From positions 9,505,248-9,569,247 of the forward strand of contig NC_035162.2 in the NCBI RefSeq assembly GCF_001659605.2: 64,000 nucleotides of DNA, in the 5' to 3' direction. Numbering within the stretch: the first letter of the stretch is position 1; every line of letters begins with the position of its first letter. Of the stretch, positions 1 through 8,865 are shown in pieces. The notes under the pieces are model-generated. The model had not been told where the DNA came from. It was given only the letters and a program-made list of their open reading frames with translations, and did not search any database. This stretch comes from Manihot esculenta. Taxonomy: Eukaryota > Streptophyta > Magnoliopsida > Malpighiales > Euphorbiaceae. The translations under genes were made by a program, and so were the position numbers.

Positions 1-60
1 TAATGCAGTACACGTTCAGTTTATTGTACTATCAGATTTTAATTAAGGAAAATCCACCTT

Positions 61-66
61 TATATA
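61..66 (+). promoter_or_regulatory. TATA box of COPT copy 1
   Basis: TATATA lies about 100 bp before the ATG at 167. The same stretch upstream of the second copy reads GTATAC near 19017, and the surrounding 5' DNA (1-166 versus about 18960-19122) is clearly homologous, so this is inherited promoter sequence rather than chance. The transcription start is not visible. Confidence 0.5.
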
Positions 67-166
67 CATGTAATAGAAGCAGGCTAGATACTGTCACCGT
101 CTCCTCCTCTGACTGCCACCACACCACCGTCGAAGAACGAAAAACACGGTTTAACATTATAAAGAG

Positions 167-631
167 ATGGATCATGACATGGGAGGCATGGGTCAAGCCA
201 TGAACAACTCCAACGCCACAGGAGGGATGACCATGACCCACCATATGAATATGATGACTCACATGACCTTCTTCTGGGGTAAGAATGCTGAAATTCTCTT
301 CGATGGCTGGCCTGGAACCAGAACCGGCATGTATGTTTTAGCCTTGATAGCTGTTTTTTTCTTTGCTTTTCTTGTTGAGTGGCTCTCCCACTGCCAATTG
401 ATCAAGCCTGGCTCCACCCACCTGGCTGCTGGTTTAATCCAGACTTTCTTGCACGCTCTCCGGATTAGTTTGGCCTACCTCGTCATGTTGGCTGTTATGT
501 CCTTTAATGTTGGTGTTCTCTTGGTGGCTGTGGCCGGTCATACTCTTGGGTTTTTGTTCTTTGGGAGTAGGGCTTTCAAGAAATCGCCACCGCCTGCAAA
601 AACTTCTGATCTTCCTCCTATGAGTTGTTGA
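167..631 (+). CDS. CTR/COPT-family copper transporter, copy 1
   Basis: A 154-residue protein, the usual size of plant COPT proteins, which import Cu(I) across the plasma membrane or an internal membrane as homotrimers. The first 35 residues are rich in Met and His (MDHDMGGMGQ, MTMTHHMNMM), as in the extracellular copper-binding tail of the family. Three membrane segments can be read at about 54-73, 97-115 and 116-134. TM2 carries the family's MxxxM pore motif (M107, M111) and TM3 carries GxxxG (G124, G128). The tail is short and ends in MSC. It is a single exon starting at the first ATG after the TATA box. A second copy at 19123 differs at only a few residues. It appears intact and functional; which COPT paralogue it matches was not determined. 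Confidence 0.93.
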   Translation: MDHDMGGMGQAMNNSNATGGMTMTHHMNMMTHMTFFWGKNAEILFDGWPGTRTGMYVLALIAVFFFAFLVEWLSHCQLIKPGSTHLAAGLIQTFLHALRISLAYLVMLAVMSFNVGVLLVAVAGHTLGFLFFGSRAFKKSPPPAKTSDLPPMSC

Positions 632-2077
632 ACTTTGGTGGCGGGTTCTTGGGTTTGGTTAAAGATTCTCCAATAACATGGCTTGAAAGAGTACTCACAG
701 GTAGGGAACTGAATATGATTAGTGTTGGATTGTGGTGTAAACTGTCTGTACTATTTATTAGTTAAACTTTTATCAAATTAAATCTAATCGTTTGTATTTA
801 ATCTTATTTGCTGATGATTGTTTGTGTTACATATTTGATTTATTTAAATCAAGAAGCTGAGGTTTGTGTGGTCAATTAAGCAGAGACTTGATAATCTGAT
901 TGTTGTGTGGGCATCTCATCTGTGTGGCTGTGAGAATTGCTTATGAGTTAAGCCAGAGATATAGAATTTTCCAAGGGGCATGTCTAATCCAAGTAATAAA
1001 TGGTCCCCATTAATTCAAGATATGTTAGGTGTCTATTGAAATTTAATGGCGGTACCAAGTGAATGAGCGCTAGTCTTCTCACAGATATTTAATGCCAGGA
1101 TGTGAATTTCTTAGGCTTGTGCAATTGGCCATAAATTCTTAGATATTTGATTATCATCAATCTTTTCCACACGCTTATATGAAATTTTCTTCAATTTGAA
1201 TTTTCCAATTTTATTTTCATAATTCTATTAAGAGACGACATTTATTCTTGGTCAACATATTTGTAGTGGCATAATTTTTATCTCAATTAATTACGTGTTA
1301 TGAGGTAATAATTTAATCGATTTGATTTAAAATTTAATTTAAAATTGAATCGAATTGAATAAATTAAAAAGTGAAATTTTAATATTTATAAAAATCAAAT
1401 CGAATTAATTTTAATTAGAAATTAACTGAATCGATCTCATTTAGTTTGATTCGATTTGATTGATTTAAATTTTTAATAATTTTTTTATTTTTTACACTTT
1501 ATTTTTAATATTTAAAATTTAATTAAAATATTTTAACTTTAATATGATTTAATCTCTTTATATTATTGAAAATAATATATTATTATTATTATTAATTAGT
1601 TCGATTTGATTTTTTTAATTTTTTCTGATCAAAACCGAATCGAATTGAAATAATAAAAAATTTTAAAATTAAAAATTAAATCGAATCAAAATGTATTTTT
1701 AAATTAATTTAATTCGGTTGATTTTTTTAATTTAAACTAAATATTGTTCACCTTTAATGTTAAATCTTTAATTTATAATATAATATATTAATTTTAAATT
1801 CATTCTAAAATCTCGTTTCAAAATCTTTTATGTTAAAATTAAAATTTCTCATAATATAAATATTTAAAAAAATTTATAATTTTTTTATGTGAGTTTTTTT
1901 ACTTTTTATTTTTACAATTTATTTAAATAAACCATCAAACTATTTTTATAACACTCTGTCCTTTAGGAGGAGGTTTCTCTTGTCTTTCTGGTGCTTCCTT
2001 AACCTGCCAGTTGACAGCCCTAGACGCTTTTTTAGCTTTCTTTCCTTGTGCCGGTCCCTTGTTGCCCTTAGGATAAG
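632..2077. other. COPT 3' flank and AT-rich intergenic DNA
   Basis: Positions 632 to about 1040 align by eye with 19582 to about 19985 downstream of the second COPT gene (shared stretches such as GGTCAATTAAGCAG and GAATTTTCCAAGGG), so they belong to the duplicated segment. From about 1300 to 1740 the DNA is very AT-rich, with repeated, mutually inverted words like AATCGAATTGAAT and ATTCGATTTGATT. This suggests a decayed MITE-like or foldback sequence, but no ends could be fixed. At 1935-2077 the minus strand has a short lysine-rich open stretch (PKGNKGPAQGKKAKKASRA) that I do not recognise; it is cut by the insertion of element A. Confidence 0.55.
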
Positions 2078-2876
2078 TGTTAGACCCTTGAGCCGGTTGG
2101 CTTGAGTTGGGGTGAAGTTGGGCCTTGATTTCACCACAACTGGGAGTGTGCAGGGGTGCACTCAATTGGCAAGGCTGTGTGCTTGGGCAGGCTGGTGGAC
2201 TGCTGGGTGCAAGGGCTGGACTTCGGGTGTCGGTTCGGTCCATCATGTGGGATGCTGCTACAGTCGGGATTGGAAGTTGCTGAATGCAAAGGAGTGGCCT
2301 ACAAACGTGGGGAAGTGATGCTAGAGTGGGGCATGTTCTCCCATGATGAGTAGTGGCCATGTTCTCCCATGAGGGATAGTGGGTAGTTATAACTCCCATA
2401 ATGGGAAGTGGGTAGTTATAACTCCCATGATCATTAGTGGGCGGTTATATAACTTCCATGATGAGTAGTGGGTAGTTATATAACTTCCATGATGAGTAGT
2501 GGGCGGATTTTACTCCTTAGTGGTTGGGGGTGTCAACCACAACTTCTTGTAGGCTGTTGATGTATCCTATATATACTCATGCATATGTAAATGTGTGGGG
2601 TTGGCTAGTGAGAGCTAAAAAGAGAGCACTGCTAGAACGTTTTGGGAGAGTTCTGTGAGAGGTGTCTCTTGTATTGTTTCCTTTTAGTGAATGAAAGGTT
2701 GGGAAAGTTATTTCCTGTAAATACTGTTGTCTTGCACTTTGTTGGTTGAGATTTTGTGCCTTTCGAACCTCACTTTGTGAGATTGTGTGGCTGAGCCAAG
2801 TGGGATCTCTTGGTTGCCTAGCAGGTTTCTGAGTGATTGTTCCGCTGCGTGTGTTTCGACTTAGAACCCTGTGACA
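2078..2876 (+). repeat. 5' LTR of element A
   Basis: A 799-bp LTR starting TGTTAGACCC and ending CTGTGACA. It contains a TATATA at about 2571 and a run of roughly 30-bp subrepeats built on ATGAGTAGTGGGTAGTTATA between about 2320 and 2510. Compared with the 3' LTR it has one additional subrepeat (29 bp). Confidence 0.95.
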
Positions 2877-2879
2877 ATT

Positions 2880-2891
2880 TGGTATCAGAGC
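2880..2891 (+). other. Primer binding site of element A
   Basis: TGGTATCAGAGC, complementary to the 3' end of plant initiator tRNA-Met, starts 3 nt after the LTR. This is the usual primer for minus-strand DNA synthesis in chromoviruses. Confidence 0.92.
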
Positions 2892-2924
2892 AAAGGTTTG
2901 CTTTGAACGGTTACTCTAACTACT

Positions 2925-5900
2925 ATGGCTGGAGGTGGAGCTATAGAAGCTGTTCGAGAAAGGGTGGCACGGTTAGAATCTATCATTGGCCCAGTTGATG
3001 CTGATGGGGTAGAGAGCATTTCTACTCGGATGGATGACCTTCATGAGTCTGTTCAGCGTCTTGAGACCATGCTCAACGAGTTCTCTGAGGAGATGAGAGC
3101 AAGGGTGAGTTTGCTAGAGGCAGACGTGACGTTGGTGAAGCGGACAGTTGCGGAGATCCCAGGTGAGACGGTCTCTAATGGGAAGATGAAGGTGCCGGAA
3201 CCTAAGGCATTCAATGGTGCCCGAAGTGCTAAGGAATTAGAGAATTTCCTTTGGGACATGGAACAGTATTTTGCTGCTGCTAGGATCCCTGATGTGGAGC
3301 AAGTTACATTCACCAGCATGTACTTGTCAGGGGATGCCAAGTTGTGGTGGCGAACCCGTATGTCTGATGATGCCAGTGCTGGCAGGCCGAGGATTGACTC
3401 GTGGGAGAGATTAAAGAAGGAAATGAAGGATCAGTTCCTACCTTGCAATGCCTCTTGGGTTGCAAGGGATTCTTTAAAGCGGCTGAAACAATCGGGTACG
3501 GTAAGGGATTATGTCAAGGAATTTAGTTCTTTGATGCTGGATATCCAAAATATGTCCGAGGAGGACAAACTATTCAATTTTATGTCTGGTCTTCAACCAT
3601 GGGCACAAATGGAGCTGAGAAGGCAAAACGTGAAGGATTTGCCTAGTGCCTTTGCTGCTGCTGATGGCTTGGTGGATTTCAAGCTCAACAAAGATGCTGG
3701 CCCGAGTAAGGGAAAGGGCAAAGGGTTGGAGAAGAAAAGCGGCAAGAAGAAAAGTGGTGACAAAGGGAAGGCTGATGGTCAGAGTTCGGGGAGCAAGTTC
3801 TTGAAGGGAAGCCAGGGGTGTTTCCTATGCAATGGACCCCATCGTGCAAGGGATTGCCCGAAGAGGGAGAAGCTGACTGCTCTTGTGGCTGAAGATGACC
3901 ATGTTCCTGTAGTTGCTGACTCTGGGAATTCTGCTGTCATGAATCCAATGCATTTGGTGAATGCTATTTCAGGGGTGAGTCCTTTGAAAGGATTGCTGTA
4001 TGTGAATATAAGATTGAATAGTGCGGAAGTGTTAGCGATGGCTGATACTGGTGCCTCGCATAACTTCTTGGCTGAGAGGATGGCCAAAACTTTGGGTTTG
4101 GAAGTGACCAAGAGCTCCAACCGCATGAAGGCAGTAAATTCGGCAGCTAGAGATGTGATTGGCATGGCTGCCAATGTTGTGTGTACTGTTGGGGATTGGG
4201 CTGGATATGTGAATTTCTTGGTTGTTCCTTTAGATGATTTTGATCTGATTTTGGGGAATGATTTCTTTATGCGGGCTAAAGTTGCTGTTGTTCCTCATTT
4301 AAGTGGGTTGTTCATTTTAGATGAATTGCGAACCTGTTTTGTCCAAGGGAAATTTGTTCCTAAGGATGAATGTGATGATGTTGGCAAGGTGAATGGTGTG
4401 CTGAGTGCTACACAGGTTGAGAATGGGTTAAGGAGAGGTGAGGAGACCTTCCTTGCTGCCTTGCTAGATGTCAAGCCCGACAGGATTGTGGAAGTCCCGG
4501 ATCAAGTTGCTGAGTTGCTGAGGCAATTTGCAGATGTGATGCCTTCTGAGTTGCCAAAGGAGTTGCCTCCTAGAAGAGCAATTGATCACAAGATTGAATT
4601 GGTGCCAGGATCTCAACCTCCTGCACATGCTCCTTATCGGATGTCTCCTCTTGAGCTTGCTGAACTGAGGAAGCAGTTGAATGAGTTGCTGGATGCAGGG
4701 TACATTCAACCTTCAAAAGCTCCCTATGGTGCGCCGGTTTTGTTCCAGAAAAAGCAAGATGGTACTTTGCGGATGTGTGTAGATTATCGTGCTTTGAACA
4801 AAGTGACGATAAAGAACAAATATCCTGTGCCTCTTATCCATGATCTGATGGGCAGATTGAGTGGAGCTTGCTGGTTTACAAAGCTGGACCTATGGGCTGG
4901 GAATTGGCAGGTTTGGATTGCTGAGGGAGACAAAGCGGAGACTATGGGTGTCAATCGCTGTGGAGTCTATGAATTCTGAGTTATGCCTTTTCGATTTGGC
5001 AAATGCTCTTGCCACATTTTGTAAATCTCATGAGTGATGTCTTGTAGGGCTTTCTTGATGAGTTGTTGTGGTGTACTTAGATGGTGGAGTCATCTATAGT
5101 AGGAATTGGGATGAGCATTTGATGCACCTAGGGTGGTGTTGGAAAGGTTGCAGATGTACAAACTGTACGTCAACATGGAGAACTGCGAGTTCTCAAGACA
5201 GGAAGTCATGTTCCTGGGTCATCTTGTAAGCCAAGGGAGGGTGAAGATGGACCCGAGGAAGGTAGATGCCATTGTGGAGTGGTCTATACCAACTGGAGTC
5301 TCGGAGTTGCGGTTATTTCTTGGGCTTGCAAACTATTACAGAAAGTTTGTGGCTGGGTACTCCAAGAAAGCTGCACCGTTGACAGATCTTCTGCGGAAGA
5401 ATGAGAAATGGCAATGGGGGAGTCATTGCCAAAGTGCTTTTGAGAAGCTAAAAGTTGCTATATCTTCAGAACCTGTGCTGAAGTTGCCTGATTTTTATGC
5501 ACCATTTGAAGTGCATACTGATGCTTCTGATAAGGCTATTGGAGGGGTGCTGGTCCAGGAGGGACATCTCGTTGCCTTCGAGAGCAGGAAGCTAAATGAA
5601 GCTGAGCAGAAGTATTCTGCCCATGAGAAGGAGATGGTTGCTGTTATCCATTGTCTTCATGTGTGGAGAGTCTACTTGCTGGGTATGAAGTTTGTTGTTA
5701 AAACTGACAACGTTGCTAACACCTTCTTCAGGACTCAGAAGAAGCTGTCTCCCAAGCAGGCTCGTTGGCAGGAATTTCTGGCTGAATATGATTTTGTGTG
5801 GGAACACAAGCCAGGCAGGCATAATCAGGTTGCTGATGCCTTGAGCAGAAAAGAGGTAGTGGTTGCATTGTATAACACTACTCGTGTCCAATCTGATATG

Positions 5901-6319
5901 ATGGACAGAATTCGTAGTCATAGTCTGGACGATGTTGGCTACAAAAAGCTGGTTCAGCAGATTAAAGATGGAGTTGTGAGAAGATATTATCTGGAGGATG
6001 ATTTCTTGATGGCTTCAGGTGACAGATTGTTTGTTCCTAGTGTTGGTGGCCTAAGAAGGGAGATTCTTAGGGAGACACATGACCCTCAGTGGGCTGGACA
6101 TCCAGGAGTGAGGAGGATGATGGCTCTTCTTGGGAGGAACTATTTCTGGCCGAAGATGGAGGAGGATGTTGTGGCTTACGTTCGCACTTGTCTAGTGTGT
6201 CAACAAGACAAGAGTGAGCACCAGAAGCAAGCTGGTTTGCTTCAACCATTGGCTATTGCGGAGAAACCTTGGGAGTCCGTGTCTATGGACTTTATTGGGG
6301 GATTTCCTAAGGTAAGTGA
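2925..6319 (+). pseudogene. Element A gag-pol, 5' part (Gag, protease, RT, RNase H, integrase N-terminus), broken
   Basis: The frame opens 34 nt after the primer site. Gag has a predicted coiled coil (residues about 8-75), a capsid-type region (about 95-250) and a CX2CX3HX4C zinc knuckle near 3829. The protease motif DTGAS is near 4045. RT starts well (motifs YGAPVLF, VDYRALNK), but the frame stops at 4977 and the DNA to 5132 is shifted and interrupted. There the RT catalytic site reads Y-L-D-G (5074-5085) in place of Y-x-D-D. A second open stretch (5133-6319) supplies the RT thumb, RNase H (HTDAS) and the HHCC zinc domain of integrase (ending near CLVCQQDK). Reading then runs into the element B insertion. 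The enzyme set cannot be active; the rest of integrase resumes at 16218 in frame. Confidence 0.92.
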
Positions 6320-6495
6320 TGTAATACCCGGCTAGACTCCGGTATCGGAATTCCTACCGTCCGGTGGAATCTCGGATGTCGGAAACCTCTAGAAGGGTAA
6401 AAGCATGTTTTATAAAATGTTTTCATGTTTTTAATATTTTTAAGTATGACTTTAAATGAGTTTTTGCATGAAAATTCTTTAAGGAAAAACCCAGG

Positions 6496-6677
6496 TTCGG
6501 CCGCCGAAAGACAAGTTCGGCCGCCGAACATGCATGTGATTAGGAGGCACGTTAGGCCCCCGAAAGCATGAGTGAGGGAAGTGCAGGTTCGGCCGCCGAA
6601 CCTTATGTTCGGCCGCCGAACCTTATGTTCGGCCGCCGAACATTGCATGGATACGGAGGCACATTCGGCCCCCGAAC
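6496..6677 (+). repeat. TTCGG-nnn-CCGAA palindrome array upstream of the LTR promoter
   Basis: Seven or so copies of a 13-bp palindrome with arms TTCGG and CCGAA and a three-base centre (CCG most often, CCC at two sites, one copy with TTAGG). They lie 20 to 200 bp before the TATA box at 6696. Equivalent arrays occupy the same place in the LTRs of elements C, D and E and of the copia element H. The spacing is about 20 bp where copies are tandem (6601-6640). Confidence 0.85.
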
Positions 6678-6695
6678 GTGGCCTGGCCAGCCACA

Positions 6696-6702
6696 TATAA
6701 AA
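6696..6702 (+). promoter_or_regulatory. TATA box of element B LTR
   Basis: TATAAAA inside CCACATATAAAAGGGTCCC, directly after the palindrome array. The same position in element E reads CCACTATAAAAGGGTCCC, and in C (minus strand) CACCTATAAAAGGGGC, so the box is conserved across diverged LTRs. Confidence 0.75.
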
Positions 6703-8596
6703 GGGTCCCTTTGGTCCGCACGGGTGAGCTTTTTCTCTCCCATTGTCGGCCAAGGTGAGTCTCCGCCGCTCCTCCCTCAATCTTGAGTGTTTTCCCTAGA
6801 TCTTTCATGGTTTTCACGAGTTTTAACTTCTATTTTGAAGATTTGTGAGCTAAGAACAAGTTTTGGGTGCTTGGAGGTTCAAGGAGCTCAATCTCTTCAT
6901 CTCCAAGCTAGGATCGTCTTCCCTCTCGTTTCTTCAAGAGGTAAGCTCGGATCCACCCTTATTATGCGTTTTAAACAAGTTTTATGAAGTTTTAAGGGGT
7001 AGAATGCATGTTAGGGTATATGTTGAGCTTATGAGTTTTTGATGCTTTAATGAACAATGTGACTTGATTGTGTGTATTTGGAGTGTTGTAGATGGGGTAT
7101 ATGTTTGTTTGAGGCCCCTAGGAGCTTGTATGCATGTTTTGGTTAAGTCATATACATGATTTATGGTTTTGGAGGCAGGAGGTTCATTTGAACCAAGTTT
7201 CTGCCCGTTTGGCAGAAACCAGGTTCGGCAGCCGAAGGAAGTTTCGGCCGCCGAACCCCTCTTGTGGAGGCAGCATTCGGCTGCCGAAGGTGCCCCCGAA
7301 AAGAGACTTTCGTCTCTGTCTGGCACTTTCGGCCGCCGAAGGTGCCGCCGAACCTGCCTGACTTTCGTCTCTGTCTGGGACTTTCGGCCGCCGAACCTGC
7401 CGCCGAAAGTGCCCTGTCCAGCCATTTCATGCATATTTTCCTATGAGCTTTTCATGATGTTTTAGGGGGTTTTTGGGGAGTATATTAGAGTCTTGTTTAA
7501 GTATGTTGGGTCCCTCATTTGAGTCCACCTGTGTAGGTTCGGACCCGAGGAACCGAGGACCCCAGCAGTGATAGCTGCTTCAGAGTATTGTCAGAGCTAG
7601 CCAGAGGTGAGTGGAATGAACCTAAATTTTTAATTAATGAAATGTGAATTTTGAGCATGACCCATGCATCATGAATGCCATGTGAATATAATAGGTTGCT
7701 TGCATTAGTTCACGAATATGTTGCATTGCATACTTGATGATGATGTGGATGGGTATTGAATGATCCTTTAGTCCTTGATATGTTATGATGAGACATGGTA
7801 TGGTATGTTTGCCGGTTGACCCATTCTACGTCCCGGCCAGAATAAGAGAAAGACCAGGTTGACCCATTCTACGTCCCTGGCATATTGGAATGTTATGTTA
7901 TGTATGTTATGTAAGAGAAAGACCGGTTGACCCATTCTACGTCCCGGCACTTTGGATTGTAGAGGACTAGAGGTGACGATACCATCCTTATGTGATTTGT
8001 TTGTGATGTGTTGCATTTCATGTGAGCATGAAACTTTAATATAATGTTTTTCTCTATTCTGCTCACTGGGCTTTCTAGCTCACCCCTCTCCCCTAACCCC
8101 AGATGTGCAGGTACAGGGTAGATCAGAAGGTTAGCCAGAGTACTGAAGAGATGTGATGTAATAGTTAGAATGTGGACATGACAAATGTTTTGATGTAATG
8201 TCAAAGTATTGAACAGTTATGTAATGTTATGTATGATATTGAGGATTAGAAATGTGCTTGACCCTATATGTACAGTTGTCCCTCTTATATACATGATCTA
8301 TAGAGATGTTTATGAGTTATGATCTTATGTTAGTCCAAGCTTTATATATGATGAGACACCCCATTGGAGCATATGATGAGGACTCCAGTGGAGGTTTATG
8401 TTTATAGTTATGTGCATGCACAGGTTGAGCTTGGAAAAGAAAGAAAAATGTTTACAGTTTTATGTATGCTGTTGATCATGTATGGGACTATACAGGTATA
8501 CAGGTTGTATGTCAGGCTTGCTACGGGTCCCGGCGGCCTTACGCCGATCTGGATCCTAGCGCCGGTAGCGGTCCGGATTTTCGGGTCGTTACAGAG

Positions 8597-8609
8597 TGGT
8601 ATCAAAGCC
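8597..8609 (+). other. Primer binding site of element B
   Basis: TGGTATCAAAGCC, 3 nt after the LTR. It matches the tRNA-Met primer site of related elements except for AAAGC in place of AGAGC. Confidence 0.88.
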
Positions 8610-8865
8610 TGGTTCATATGATCGGACCTAGAGTGTCGGGCTCATAGGTGTTATAGAAGGTCAAGCACAATAGGAAAAGTCATGTCCACTAGGATAGGAT
8701 GTGGAGTCCTGTCTTGTTATAATGATGTGATATGCCATGATAATATGCATGTGCATAAATGATGTGATATGTATGCTATGTATGTGATGAGGGTTCATGT
8801 GTGCCCACATGAACCATAAGATGCTAATGTTTGCTTGTTATGTGCTGTTTTTTTTTTGAAACAGG

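Larger units (their letters stand above)
6320..8593 (+). repeat. 5' LTR of element B
   Basis: A 2274-bp LTR. From the 5' end: an array of TTCGG-nnn-CCGAA palindromes (about 6495-6677), a TATA box (TATAAAA, 6696-6702), a splice-donor-like AGAG/GTAAGC at 6940/6941, and a second palindrome cluster (about 7222-7410) with ACTTTCGTCTCTGTC words. Then follow an acceptor-like TGTGTAG (7536), a donor-like AGAG/GTGAGT (7606/7607), three copies of a hairpin-forming unit with GACCCATTCTACGTCC (7812-7950), and an acceptor-like pyrimidine tract ending about 8110. Confidence 0.95.

Noticed and set aside
2880..2891. TGGTATCAGAGC words as tRNA genes
   Set aside because: They are primer binding sites next to LTRs; no cloverleaf around them.
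6496..7410. CRISPR-like appearance of short palindromic repeats
   Set aside because: Spacing is irregular, spacers are similar to each other and conserved between LTRs, no cas genes, and the context is plant retrotransposon.
6568..7465. Many short open frames within LTRs with repeated peptides such as SAAE, FGGR and RRPN
   Set aside because: They are translations of the TTCGG-nnn-CCGAA palindromes in all frames and both strands; no start context, no conservation of frame between LTR copies.
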